A DNA stretch of 64,000 nt from Acanthosepion esculentum. Lineage: Eukaryota; Mollusca; Cephalopoda; Sepiida; Sepiidae. The DNA lies in contig OZ038507.1 in assembly GCA_964036315.1 (NCBI GenBank), positions 61,832,888 through 61,896,887 of the forward strand, in the 5' to 3' direction. Made by a program: the position numbers and the translations under genes. The notes below the pieces were generated by a model that was not told the origin of the DNA, did not search any database, and saw only the letters and a list, made by a program, of their open reading frames with translations. Of this stretch, positions 30,655 to 42,045 are shown in pieces. Positions within the stretch are counted from its first letter, which is position 1, and each line of letters starts with the position of its first letter.

Positions 30655-31489
30655 TTCTTCTACCTCGTTTTGGTCATATCTTTCCTTTCATCTTCTCTTT
30701 CTTTTTCTCGTTGCCTCATCCCATTTGCCTTCTATTTTCACTCTCTTCACCTTTTCCCCTTTTTCTACTGATTCTTCCCCCCCTGATCTCTCCCCATCTT
30801 TCTCTATTTCTCTTACGTTTATCCCTCTTTTTTTATTCACTTCTCTTTGTCTTTGCTTTTTTTCTTTCGATTTCCTTTTCTTTTTTCTTTCGAATTTCTT
30901 CTTTCTTTTTTTCTTTCCACTTTTTGAACCTTTTTGATAATTTCTTCTTTCTTTAAATATTTTGTCTTTCTTTTAATTTTTTCTGTGTTTTTTCGATTTG
31001 ATTTTTTTTGTTTTTGCTTTTTTGCTGCATTATTATTTTCTTCCTTTTCTTTCCTTATATATTTTTTCTTTCAATTTTTCTTCTTTCTTTCTTAGAACTT
31101 TTGCCTTTTCGATAATTTTCCCTTTTCTTTCTTTAATTCTATTTTCCTTTTTATATTTTTTCTTTCAACTTGTTTTCGACAATTTTCTTTCTTCATATAT
31201 TTCTTTCAGTTTTTCTCCTTTCTTTCGATTTCCCTTTCTTACTTTCAATTTTCTTTCTTTCCATTTTCTCTTTCGTTTTTATTTTCATGACCTTTCTTTC
31301 TTTCATTCATTTTTCGCGATTTTTCCTTAATTTTTTTCTTTTCTTTTTAATAATTTTAACTTTTTTGTTTCCATTTTTATTTCAATTTTTTTTTCTTTCT
31401 TTCTTTTTGATATTTTCACTTCTATCAATTTTTCTCCCAGTTTTTCTTTCGAATTTTTGTTTTTAATATTTTTTCATTTTTGCTTCTAT

Positions 31490-31545
<56 letters not shown>

Positions 31546-31613
31546 ACGAAAGTTAATATTCTTTTTTCTTTCTTTCATTTTTCGCAATATTATGTTTTCT
31601 TTCTTCCACTCTT

Positions 31614-31644
<31 letters not shown>

Positions 31645-31925
31645 TTTCCGAAAGTTAATATTCTTTTTTTCTTTCATTCTTTCTGTTTTTCTTTCATTTT
31701 GTTAATTTTTGCTTCTGTTTTCCCTTCTTTCTTTCTTTCTTTCTTTCTTTTTTTCTTTCTTTTTCTTTCCTGCTTTCTTTCTCTTTGTTCTTCTACCTTT
31801 CTTGCAATACTCCTTCTTTCCTTGTTTCTTTTTGTCTTTTTCGTTTTTGCAACCAATTTCCTCTTTGTACATATTCTCCGTTTTTAACAGCTCACTCTCG
31901 CTCATATTTCTCTCTTCCCCCTTAG
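30655..31925. repeat. pyrimidine-rich region with (TTTC)n blocks
   Basis: Degenerate TTTC-derived sequence with clean (CTTT)n at 31490-31546, 31617-31645 and 31727-31762. Two related sub-blocks (CGAAAGTTAATATTCTTTTT at 31547 and 31648) show segmental duplication of about 100 bp. Open frames here are artefacts. Confidence 0.9.
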
Positions 31926-31991
31926 TCTGTCCGTCTCTCTCTCACTCTCTCTTTCTCTCACTCTCTCTCTTTCTCTCTCTCTCACTCTCTT

Positions 31992-32075
<84 letters not shown>
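31926..32075. repeat. (CT)n-(AC)n compound microsatellite
   Basis: CTCT-rich with TTTCT interruptions to 32022, then AC to 32072. Confidence 0.95.
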
Positions 32076-32076
<1 letters not shown>

Positions 32077-32670
32077 CTCAGTCACTCTCTCTTCAGTTTT
32101 CTCCGGTTCTTTTCATAAGCGTCGCTCCCCTTCACACTCCCTTCTTTTCTGCTCCCCGTTTCTTTTTCTCCTCTTCGTGAATCCTCCTCTCGACCTCTTC
32201 TCTCCACCCCCCGTCCCACCCACACATCATTGCCGCACAGTATGTCTGTCTGGCCTCGATCGATTATTTAACTACAAAGATCGGGAGTGCGACAGATACA
32301 CAGGAAAAATGAACTGATCGTTCATCTATGCAGACGTTTGCGTTCCACATCGCTTCTCTCAACGCCCAACAACAGACCCCATCTTCGCAGAGGCTGGAAG
32401 AGCGGACCTGACGGCCAACTCACTCTTAACTCCATCCTCCCGTCTTCTAACGGGCTGTAATTGATTCCAATAACCAAGCATGTGCCAGCTAAACTAACAG
32501 TACCGTTTCTACTTGGCGGTTCGTTCTCAAAGATAGCTTCAAAATAGACAAAATGGCGAATGAAATATGAGAGAAAGAGACAAACGTTATTAGACTGGTA
32601 ATTATTAATTATTTAACATTAATTACAGACATAATTAACCCGTTTAATGATGTCAAAGATGAGGTTGATA
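32076..32670. other. non-repetitive, relatively GC-rich segment
   Basis: One of the few stretches with no recognised repeat. It contains GGCCTCGATCGATTATTTAA, CAACAGACCCCATCTTCGC and CGTCTTCTAACGGGC. No frame above about 60 codons stays open outside the CT tract. Could be unique intergenic sequence or an untranslated exon; nothing confirms either. Confidence 0.35.
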
Positions 32671-32684
32671 ATTGTTCTTCCATT

Positions 32685-32865
32685 TCTTACACTTGACTTT
32701 CTTTCCTTTTTTCTCTTATTTTCGCATTTCCTTTTATCTTTCTTTTCTCTTGTCTAATCTTTTGATGGATAATACATTTGGCATTTGTACATTTTTCTTT
32801 CTTTCTTTCTTTCTTTTGTCTCTGTTTCTAATTTCTTTCTTTCTCTCTTTCGCCTCTTTTCTTAT

Positions 32866-32896
<31 letters not shown>

Positions 32897-33205
32897 TCCT
32901 CTTTTCCTATTTTCTTTCATTCTTTCTTTACTCATCCTCGGTTTTTATTTGCTTTCTTTCTTTTTTCATTCCTTTTTCCTGTACACCTCCTCTATTCCTA
33001 TTTCTTTCTTTCTTTCTTTCTTTCTTTTTTTCTTTCTTTCTTTCTTTCTTTCTCCTCTTTACCTATTTTCTTTCATTCTTTCTTTACTCATCCTCGGTTT
33101 TTATTTGCTTTCTTTCTTTTTTCTTTCCTTTTTCCTCTATTCCTATTTTCTTTCTTTCTTTCCTTCTTTCTTTCTTTCTTTCTTTCTTTCCATTCCTCTC
33201 CCTAT
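32685..33205. repeat. TTTC-rich tract with roughly 130-bp duplicated block
   Basis: (TTTC)n plus a repeated block (CCTATTTTCTTTCATTCTTT, ACTCATCCTCGGTTTTTATT) at 32908-32975 and 33060-33135. Confidence 0.9.
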
Positions 33206-33214
33206 TTTTATGAT

Positions 33215-33880
33215 GTCGGTGTAGGCCCTGCTGATGGCATAGGTATTCATAGATGGGATAAGAATGATCTTGAACAGAAAATCAGCATATTCCACCAAGC
33301 GTTCCAAGAATTAAACCTTTCCAAAACAGAAACTGTGATCTGGAATTGAAATGAAAGCAGTGACGGCACCTTCCCAGAATCCATCATAAAAATTCAGCAT
33401 GATGAGGAAATAGTAAATACCAAACATTTCAAATATCTACGGGCATGGATCAGTTATAATATAATTTAGTATAGAAGAAAAGGAAATTGAACATAGAATA
33501 AGCTAGAGTTAGTTTCACCGAGCGTTGCAAATTGCGACAAAGCAGTAACGTAAAAGCACGAGTCATGTTCTTAAATAGCCTTGCCAGATCGAGACTTTCA
33601 TATGGAAAGCATGCATGTCGCCAAATCTGTTCAGAAATATCTGTCAGCTGTATAATAAACAAAGAATTGTACCAAATAACAGAAACCAAGTCACTTCAGG
33701 ACTATCACCAGCGTCAACAGCAAAAATGGTTAGCACATGTAAGATGAAGAGAAAATAATGAAGATATTGACGTTCCACACAACTTTGAACAAAAGGTTAG
33801 GAAGGACACCCTCAACAATACTCGAAAGAACGATAACAGCTACCAGACTTGAGAAACTTAATTTCGGGAAAAAATAGTTT
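33215..33880 (+). pseudogene. RTE-like LINE fragment (RT C-terminal part)
   Basis: ADGIGIHRWDKNDLEQKISI, FHQAFQELNLSKTETVIWN, then after a stop IIKIQHDEEIVNTKHFKYLR, and NVKARVMFLNSLARSRLSYG near 33545-33605. These correspond to the segment after the catalytic site up to the L-RSRL-YG motif of RTE-type proteins. The catalytic FADD/YADD box itself is not visible; the sequence starts right at the TTTC tract. Several stops. Confidence 0.6.
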
Positions 33881-33904
33881 TCATAGAAAGATTTTATAAA
33901 TTTC

Positions 33905-34000
33905 AACCGACAGTAACTCTGGCTGCTCGGTTAATGAATGCTGAATGTTTCCTTATAAGGAAACATTCGGCTGATATTAATGGTACCGTTACCATTCCAT
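33905..34000 (+). mobile_element. end segment of the long dispersed repeat
   Basis: ATTTCAACCGACAGTAACTC, GCTGCTCGGTTAATGAATGC and an imperfect palindrome (GAATGTTTCCTTATAAGGAAACATTC) match 20255-20345 inverted. A further partial copy starts at 35632. Confidence 0.75.
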
Positions 34001-34009
34001 TTGTTATAA

Positions 34010-34073
34010 TTTCTTTCTTTTTTTCCTCCGCTCATTCTCTCTTTCTATTTTTCTTACCCCTTTCATTTCTTAT

Positions 34074-34146
<73 letters not shown>

Positions 34147-34292
34147 TCATCTAAAGTCTGCTTTCTTCTTCTTCTTCTTCTTCTTCTTCTTCTTCTTCTT
34201 CTTCTTCTTCTTCTTCTTCTTTCTTTCTTTCTTTCTTTCCTACTTTCTCTTCATCTACGTTCTTTCTTTATACTTTTTTAATTATTTCCTTT

Positions 34293-34330
<38 letters not shown>

Positions 34331-34420
34331 TACTCCTCCTCTGTTCCTATTTTGCCATTATTTTTCTCATTTTTATTCTCTTCGTTTCTCATTCATTTAC
34401 TTCTCCTTTCTTCTCTATAA
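34010..34420. repeat. (TTTC)n and (TTC)n tracts
   Basis: (CTTT)n at 34074-34145, (CTT)n at 34166-34222 and (CTTT)n at 34296-34330. Confidence 0.95.
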
Positions 34421-35632
34421 ATAAATGCAGTGTGTCAGTGTGTCACACTTTTCAACTTTGCTCCCAGAGGCCGTAGCCCAATATACGATACCATTTTGGA
34501 ATCAGGCCGAACCCGTGAGAAAATTAAAAAAAAAAATATCCCGGGACAGATCCGGACCTGCAATCCTGAAATTTTCGATTCCCAAGTTTTCATCTCTGTG
34601 ATTGTTTTCGGCGACTTTTTTTACGTGAGTTTTTGCGACAAATTTTTTTTGCGACAAATTTTTTGTACGATAACAATTTTTATAACTTGGAAATAAATTT
34701 CGGAATAATCAAAATTAATTGCAAAATCCAGCAAAAGTCAGCCATGAAATAAATATAACTGTTTGCACGGAAAGTAAGGACCTACGTACATCAGATTGTC
34801 TTTAAATTAAGTGGCGGCAGAAGAATTTATTATTGAACTTTTGAAATGTAAGCTTAAACATTAATTCAATACTTCAACACAGCGATCAGTTTTGAGTTCT
34901 TCTGTAGTTTATTATTGCCTGATGCATCTACTCTTCCCTAGCTATTTTGATGAAGGCCAAACCAAGAGTCCTCCAAAGGATCTAGATTAACATTTTAGTT
35001 AGTTTAAAATTCATAACCTGCTGCAATTTTGGATAAAAAAGGAAAATAAGTTACTCTCCTTGGACTATTGAAAGCAAAGCCAATATAATATATTAATATA
35101 TAATTTTGATGTCCCATAATCAGACAACCCTGAATCTGAGCTCAACGAAAATCGTTTCCTGTGTCTAACTTTTCTAGGACTTTTGAATGAGCTATGGCTC
35201 ACTGAAATCAGACCAGTGGGAGTGGAGGAGTTGCTTGGACACACACACACACGCACAAACACACACATACTTTATTCTTGAACTTTTGAAAGGTAAGCTT
35301 AAATATTAATGCAATACTTAAATGCAGCAATCAGTTTTGAGTTCTTCTTTAGTTTATTGTTGCCTATCGCATACAGCAGCAGTATGCATCGCATAAAGAA
35401 ATCTCCGCCAACAGAGGACCAGATTGCAATCAAACGAACCAAGGCTGTAGCGAGGAAAAGAAAATCCTGTGAAAATAAAACGCAGATCAAATGGCAGCCG
35501 GGAGAGCTTCAAATGCTGAGAATATGCACAAACTTAGAGACTTTCAAACTCCTGAACAAGCTAAAGACCCAATTAAGAGCCCCCTCCACATGAGTTAGCT
35601 TAATTGGGAAGCTTTTAAGCAAGTTACTTTAC
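34421..35632. other. unclassified, with a direct duplication
   Basis: TTGAACTTTTGAAATGTAAG...CAGTTTTGAGTTCTTCTGTAG (about 34830-34920) is repeated at 35275-35365, so two approximately 100-bp direct repeats flank 350 bp. An open frame at 35309-35593 includes basic text (IKRTKAVARKRKSCENKTQI, KWQPGELQ) that I do not recognise; it might be a retroelement ORF fragment. Confidence 0.4.
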
Positions 35633-35686
35633 AAATTTCAACCGACATTAACACTGGCTGCTTGTTTTCGGATAATATTGCTGGTA

Positions 35687-35766
35687 TTAGGTTGGTGCCA
35701 AAATAATGTCGTTTTCTCACATGAAGTTGAACGTCAAAAAACGACATTATTTTTGCACCAACCTAA
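35687..35766. mobile_element. 80-bp palindromic MITE, MADE1/mariner-like ends
   Basis: TTAGGTTGGTGCCAAAATAA at the left and TTATTTTTGCACCAACCTAA at the right enclose a short loop around ACATGAAGTTGAACGTC. The TA target duplication is visible on both sides (35685-35686, 35767-35768). Length and outer TTAGGTTGGTGC-AAAA ends match the known MADE1/Hsmar1 pattern (from memory). No coding capacity; mobilised in trans by a mariner transposase if at all. Confidence 0.85.
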
Positions 35767-35829
35767 TAATATTAGCAAGTCATTACTTTTTCCTTTCCTT
35801 TTTGTTCTTCTGCTTCTTCTCTCTTTCTT

Positions 35830-35843
35830 TCATTTCTTTCATT

Positions 35844-35894
<51 letters not shown>

Positions 35895-35973
35895 ACTCCA
35901 ATATTCTTTCTTTTTCTCTACTTTTCTTCCGTCCCCATTTTCTTTCTTTCTTTCTTTCTTTCTTTCTTTTTAT

Positions 35974-36035
<62 letters not shown>

Positions 36036-36121
36036 TACTCTAATATTCTTTCTTTTTTCTCTACTTTTCTTCCGTCCCCATTTGATTTCTTTCTTTCTTT
36101 CTTTCTTTTTATTCTTTTTTC

Positions 36122-36180
<59 letters not shown>

Positions 36181-36250
36181 TCCTCCTTTCTTTCTTTCTA
36201 CTCCAATATTCTTTCTTTTTTCTCTACTTTTCTTCCGTCCCCATTTGATT

Positions 36251-36334
<84 letters not shown>

Positions 36335-36412
36335 TCCTCCTACTCCAATATTCTTTCTTTTTCTCTACTTTTCTTCCGTCCCCATTTTCTTTCTTTCTTT
36401 CTTTCTTTTTAT

Positions 36413-36474
<62 letters not shown>

Positions 36475-36560
36475 TACTCTAATATTCTTTCTTTTTTCTC
36501 TACTTTTCTTCCGTCCCCATTTGATTTCTTTCTTTCTTTCTTTCTTTTTATTCTTTTTTC

Positions 36561-36610
<50 letters not shown>

Positions 36611-36686
36611 ACTCCAATATTCTTTCTTTTTTCTCTACTTTTCTTCCGTCCCCATTTGATTTCTTTCTTTCTTTCTTTCTTTTTAT

Positions 36687-36750
<64 letters not shown>

Positions 36751-36829
36751 TCCTCCTACTCCAATATTCTTTCTTTTTTCTCTACTTTTCTTCCGTCCCC
36801 ATTTGATTTCTTTCTTTCTTTCTTTCTTC

Positions 36830-36888
<59 letters not shown>

Positions 36889-37103
36889 TACTCCTACTCC
36901 AATATTCTTTCTTTTTCTCTACTTTTCTTCCTTCCCCATTTGATTTCTTTCTTTCTTTATTTCCTTCTTTCTTTCTTTCTTTCTTTCTTTCCTTTCTTTC
37001 TTTGTTTCTTTTTCTTTCCTTTCTTTCTTTCTTTCTTTCTTTCCTTTCTTTCTTTCTTTTTCTTTCCTTTCTTTCTTTCTTTTTTTCATTATTTCTTTCT
37101 TTC

Positions 37104-37134
<31 letters not shown>

Positions 37135-37144
37135 TGTTTCTTTC

Positions 37145-37175
<31 letters not shown>

Positions 37176-37185
37176 TGCTATTCTG
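35830..37185 (+). repeat. higher-order (TTTC)n array
   Basis: A non-TTTC block (TACTCCAATATTCTTTCTTT, TCTACTTTTCTTCCGTCCCC, ATTTGATTTC) recurs at 35894, 36036, 36199, 36341, 36475, 36610, 36757 and 36895, separated by (TTTC)n of variable length and often TTTTTATTC. Spacing is 134-163 bp. It is a minisatellite built on a microsatellite. The 393-codon Phe/Leu/Ser frame across it is an artefact. Confidence 0.95.
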
Positions 37186-37727
37186 TCCCCTTCCCTTCTT
37201 ATTTTCATTACCTCCGTTTGCTCTTTTTCTTCACTTTTTGCCAACATTTTTTTCTTTTTTTAAAACTCTCTTTATTCCTCTTTTTACTTTCTTCTTCCTT
37301 CTTTATTTTACTCTTTCTTTCCTCTTCCTTTTTATTTTCTTCCTCTCCGTCTTCATTCTTGTCTTTCTTTTCTGCATTCATTTTTTTTTTCTCGGAACAT
37401 TCGTCGTCGTACTTCGAGTGAAATCAATTAGGCCCATATTCTCTTTAGATTTTGTTACAAACACACAACAGTAAAAAAAAAAATAAATGTTGATAAGATT
37501 TAATTCTGACAAATTTTGATTTCCCGATAAAAACAATGGACGGCGGGGTGGGGGTGAATTATTTTGTCTCGAGATCTTAATTAATTAAAATATACAGAAT
37601 TTCGATTTTCGTTTTACCGGGAAAATCTCAACGCTCAGAATAAACATCTCAACCCGTTCGCCATATTTTAATTCATCGAAAGACAGAGAAACCAATTTCC
37701 CAAAATGCAACATTTCTTATGATATTC

Positions 37728-37803
37728 CCACCACCACCACCACCACCACCACCACCACCACCACCACCACTACCATTATCATCATCATCATAATCATCAT
37801 CAT
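37728..37803. repeat. (CCA)n-(ATC)n microsatellite
   Basis: About 14 CCA units then ATC units. In the inverted partner at 19348-19495 the corresponding strand shows ATC only, so CCA is a local variant. Confidence 0.95.
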
Positions 37804-38229
37804 TCTCTTCGAATCTGTTACTTAGAATGAAGTCTTAGAATATTAACGTCTTGGCTATGCGATATTGTTAAAACAAAGCTTTCGGCAGCTGAATACTGAC
37901 TGCGAGAAAGGACATTCCATATTTGTTGAAAATTTGGCTTTAGACTTTATTGTTGTTAAACAACATCGTTAGAATTCGTCGTCAACGAGTTTCTTCTGGC
38001 AGACAAACGTAGAAACGTTAAATGAAAATAAGGAAACAGTAGAATAAACGCACCAAAGACAATAAAAGAAGCAATCAAATTAAAGCAACAGGTTATCCTA
38101 AAATCTGATTTCATAAAATGCGTAATATGAAAAATATATTTTGCTGAGTCACCTCAGGATACCTGCGATCTCTTCTGTTTTCTGTACTGTAGTGTAAAGA
38201 AAGAATTAAAGGCAAAGATTCTAAGAAAG

Positions 38230-38735
38230 AAAGAAGAAAAGGAATCAGTGCTGCTGTTGTTGCAGGTTTTCGTTCCGTTTGGTCGATCTGTCGCTTCCTG
38301 TCGCAACGCTACCGAAAACGTAGTATTCTTAGTGTTATTACTTGGTCGAGCTTTTGATTTTCACAGCCGTCGCATATCAACATCAACAAGCTGGGAGATA
38401 GCCAGATTCGAGGGAGGGATTTCGCCCAGTGGTCGTTGTGATTCTGAGGATATTTCAGGTGTTAAATCCTCGCAGACGTGGCAACTTATTTTCAGGAGGA
38501 AAACTATTCTAGCAGTAATTCATAGTAAATGGAGAGACCTCAGAGCAGTAACAGTAGAGAAAGGAAGAAGTAAGGATGAAAAGTGAACTTCGTTTATCTT
38601 GTCATCTTTCTCTATGTGTTTCTCTGGGTATTGGCTGGTTCATATATGAAAATTTGCGCACTTTTGGCATTGACTTATTGCGTGACCTTTCTTTGTCTAA
38701 AAAGCGGATGACCTCTCACGTAATAATTTTTTTTT
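38230..38735 (+). other. non-repetitive stretch with a 112-codon open frame
   Basis: Frame 38248-38586 (MLLLLQVFVPFGRSVASCRN... ending VEKGRSKDEK) is not low-complexity and has a hydrophobic start followed by polar text. No domain recognised, no repeats within the window. It could be chance, a retroelement piece or an exon fragment. The start is chosen only as the first Met. Confidence 0.2.
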
Positions 38736-38737
38736 TA

Positions 38738-39310
38738 AGCTTATCACCCCAAGCAAGGTTGGAGGCCACTAGCACGCAAGGGGCTACAGAAGGTTTGGAG
38801 GAAGAGCAGATAGGAGTGGTAAAGGAGAGGATGTGGAGAAAGATAGTGGATCGATCAAGGCAAGGGGGTTACAGAAGATTTGGAGCGAGAGAAGATAGGA
38901 ATGAAAGGTGAAAGGATGTGGAGAAGGGAAGTAGATAGATCAAGGAAACTGGAGATGTCGATTGACGTTACACTTAAATAGTTGGAGATTATATTTGTCA
39001 GGGAAACAGGAATAAGGAAGGGAGTTCCACAGGCGAGATGTGCGAGACATGAAGCTATTGGAGTAGAAGAGACGTCTACATCTAACAGTTTCAACGGTGA
39101 AGGGGTGGGAACGGGGTGCTAGCCTCGTAGGACGTTTAACTTCATGAGAGGCCTAGGAACCAGCGAAAGCAGATCCTCGGAGCTTCATTCTAAAGTGACA
39201 TCTCAGAACGTCAAAAGACCTAGAGGCCCCTAGGGTTGGCCTAGAACGTAGCGCCGAAGCCACTAATGGCAGAGTAGGGCCTTAAATGATATCTGCGTGT
39301 GCATCGACAA
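38738..39310 (-). pseudogene. CR1/Jockey-like LINE 3' end, copy 5
   Basis: Minus strand: TSRLWNSLP-type equivalent (AGGCGAGATGTGCGAGACAT / GGAAGGGAGTTCCACAGGCG region, 39005-39050), SRSHPFTVET equivalent near 39090, 3' UTR with LSTSLLHILSPFIP-coding lookalike, end CTTGCTTGGGGTGATAAGC at 38740 followed by a T-run (poly(A) on the minus strand). Highly similar to 9368-9772 and 17000-17270. Confidence 0.8.
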
Positions 39311-39324
39311 AAACAAGGAAGTAA

Positions 39325-40445
39325 AACCAGTTGAATTTAAAATTATCAAATAACGAAATGAAAGTTGCCTTGAACGGCCACTCTTCTAAATCTTTTTGCA
39401 TTAATGCGACTGACTCCCATAAAGCACAATGTTATGATCATAAATTCTCTTTAAACTCTTCTCTTGACTCATTTGAAGTATCTTTGCCTGACTTTTCACT
39501 TAAAACTATGGCTCCATTGAGTGATATGCATATAATTCTGTTCATGAGTTCTGCTATCGTCTCTAAACTGGACCCTCACAAAGCATCTACACTTGATGGT
39601 ATCCCTGCAGTAGTCCTTACGAAATGTCATCCTGAAGTGGCTCCTGTTCTCTCTAAACTCTACAATAAATGCTTTGCTGCTTCTGCTTTCCTGCTTGTTG
39701 GAAATCCTATTCAGTAATTCCTGTCTTTAAGAACTCAAGCAAACCATCTGATCCTTCTGACTATTGGCCTATTAGCCTTCTATCTCGTTTTGGCAAAGTA
39801 CTAGAAGCTTTAATTACCTCTGAATTAGTTAAGCATCTTACATCGCAGGGTCTTCTTTCAGATAAGCAATATGGCTTCCGATTCGCTAGGTCAACTGCTG
39901 ATGTATTAACGATTATTGTTGAAAGAGTTTATCAAGTTTTAAATGTGATTGGGGAAGCTTGGTCTGTGGCTTTGGATATCTCAAAGGCATTGGACAGGGT
40001 TTGGCATACTGGACTTTTTCACAAGTTCAAAGGTTATAGTATTTCTGAACAAATTTTCAAAATGATTCAGTCTTTCTTATCAAATCGCGAAATGAAAGTT
40101 GTCTTGAATGGCCACTCTTCTAGATCTTTTTGTATTGATGCAGGTATTCCCCAGGGCTCATCCTCGGACCTACGTTTGTTTTTAATTTTTATCAACGACT
40201 TTTCTGGTGTCATCAGTTCGCTATTCGACATCTATGCTGACGATTCAATTGTTTGCTCCCGTCTGAATGGTAAATCTGATCGGTTCAATAAGATCAAATT
40301 AGCAGCTGATCTCAAAAATGGCCTACAGTCTGTTGTTAATGGGGGCAAGGAATGCCATGTTTAATTTTTAACGCCTCCAAAACGAAACTACTCTCTTTTA
40401 TTCGAATCAAATAATCAAAGAAGCTTCCAAACTAAACTCTTCTTT
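39325..40445 (+). pseudogene. CR1/Jockey-like LINE reverse transcriptase core
   Basis: RNA-directed DNA polymerase. Frame 1 (39331-39717): KASTLDGIPAVVLTKCHPEV. Frame 2 (39669-40364): SDPSDYWPISLLSRFGKVLE, LLSDKQYGFRFARSTADVL, WSVALDISKALDRVWHTGLF (motif A, Asp present), AGIPQGSSSD (motif B), FDIYADDSIVCSRL (motif C, YADD intact), KIKLAADLKNGLQSVVN. A frameshift near 39700 joins the frames. The first 60 bp (NEMKVALNGHSSKSFCINA) duplicate a later motif at 40087-40145, so the copy is rearranged. Endonuclease domain absent. Confidence 0.85.
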
Positions 40446-41095
40446 GTAATTCTTAAACAACCGCATCTACAAAGTAGCACCTCCTGCTACAACTTGGTGA
40501 CCGAAGGCAACGTCGTCCATGTCAAACATATTGCCCAGCTTTGCCACAGTAGAAAACAGCAGCCGTATAAAATTAGAAGAAAGAATTCTAGTTTTGCATC
40601 GTTACCGCAGATGAAATTGTCTACATTCAATTAACCAGGATCTGTGGTTGACCTTTTGACCCACGCCATTAGGCAGATGACATAATGTTGAGAGCAGACA
40701 GAAAGAAAACGTTTTAGATATTGTCCTTGAGTGTTCTTTCCATTTTTTTGTTTTTTGTAGGATAGGAAAAAAAAAAAGGTTTTATTTTTATACAATGCGT
40801 TTTTCACCACAAAAAGATGCTCAAATTCCCCGTATAGTCCACCATTGATGTCAGAAAAAACAAGATTTTTAAACAAAATTTTCTAAAAAAGATTTTTAAA
40901 AAAACAAAACTTTACATCAAAAGACCCTTTGATTTTTTCATTTTAATAATAATAACACAAAGGTTTTTACGATAAAATTTTGTTTTTATTATGTTTTGTG
41001 CTTTTTTTCATCATGTTTCTGCTTTTTAAGCGAATATTTGACGGTACCTAATTTTATATTTACGCGATAATAAAAAAATATATAAACAAACTATA
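40446..41095. other. LINE-flanking and AT-rich sequence
   Basis: 40605-40690 matches 16380-16455. The rest is A/T-rich with poly(A)-like runs (40767-40780, 40885-40905). No coding content. Confidence 0.5.
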
Positions 41096-41097
41096 AT

Positions 41098-41100
<3 letters not shown>

Positions 41101-41170
<70 letters not shown>
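41101..41170. repeat. (AT)n microsatellite
   Basis: About 35 AT units. Confidence 0.95.
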
Positions 41171-41172
<2 letters not shown>

Positions 41173-41252
41173 CGAAAAACTAGGTAATCCGTATGGGTAG
41201 ACCCAAGGAGGATAAAATCCAGAGAGCTCAATGTAAAACAGAGCTAATAATT

Positions 41253-41329
41253 TAAATAAAAACAGACCACTTTAAGGTTCCATATAATTTATAGTTTATT
41301 ATATGGAACCTTAAAGTGGTCTATTTTTA

Positions 41330-41336
<7 letters not shown>
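41253..41336. repeat. near-perfect hairpin between two AT tracts
   Basis: AAATAAAAACAGACCACTTT / AAAGTGGTCTATTTTTATTT and AAGGTTCCATATAA / TTATATGGAACCTT give arms of about 36 bp around a short loop (TTTATAGTTTA). A minimal MITE or fragment of a foldback element; the flanking (AT)n prevents recognition of a target duplication. Confidence 0.75.

Positions 41337-41400
<64 letters not shown>
41336..41400. repeat. (AT)n microsatellite
   Basis: About 32 AT units. Confidence 0.95.
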
Positions 41401-41402
<2 letters not shown>

Positions 41403-42045
41403 GTACATTCTCGCGTATCATGCGATTTTTGAAGACCAAATTTTGGAGCTATATAATTTTGAAGATATATAAAATTAGCTTATGAGCAGCTGACCCTTGC
41501 TACACAAATTGACCAATCCATATATCCAGTTACTATAGTCAAAAAGTACAGCTGTATTTAAAATAAACATGGTTTTGATAAAACTGAAGTTTTACTTAAC
41601 TGTGTTCAATAATAATGCCCGTAATTTTCACATATTAGTATATTGTATTATAAAATACAAACGTAACGAAAATGCATCTCTTCCATTGTTTACGTTTATA
41701 AGTTGTTTAGCTGTTTCTCGTTCGGTTGTTTATGGTTGTAGGCGTTTACGCAATGAGTATAGCGTTACTAACGATACTTTTATCATTCTCTTTTACTTTA
41801 TACTTTTAATTTTTTTCTCTCTTTCTTTCCATTAATTTAGTTACCTGTTTATCTATCTAATAATGTATATACTCGCGTATTATGCAACTTTTGAAGACCT
41901 GATTTTGAAGCCAACTTTAAGGGGGTCACATCATAGACGACATATAAAATTAGCCTAGTACTGCTGGCCCTGACTATTCCGTTGACCAAACTATATAACC
42001 ATTTACTCAAGTGAAAAAGTACAACTATATTTAAAATAAACAGCG
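41403..42045 (+). mobile_element. two copies of a CTCGCGTATTATGC repeat (pogo-like MITE half)
   Basis: 41403-41575 and 41862-42045 share CTCGCGTAT(C/T)ATGCGA, TTTTGAAGACC, ATATAAAATTAGC, AACCATT-type text, AAAAGTACA and TATTTAAAATAAACA. The CGCGTATTATGC motif resembles the internal GCGTATTATGC of the MITE at 24954-25434. Only one end is seen in each. The 88-codon frame between the copies (41569-41835) is unrecognised. Confidence 0.6.

Larger units (their letters stand above)
35632..38215 (+). mobile_element. long dispersed repeat, right copy, expanded by TTTC array
   Basis: Starts AAATTTCAACCGACATTAAC and ends near 38215. Blocks 37385-37985 and 38105-38215 are inverted matches to 18895-19850. 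The internal TTTC array (35830-37180) is far longer than its counterpart at 19850-20260, and the 80-bp MITE is inserted near the start. Confidence 0.8.

Noticed and set aside
36082..37263. 393-codon Phe/Leu/Ser-rich frame
   Set aside because: Translation of (TTTC)n; no start context, no domain, and equally long frames exist in the other registers.
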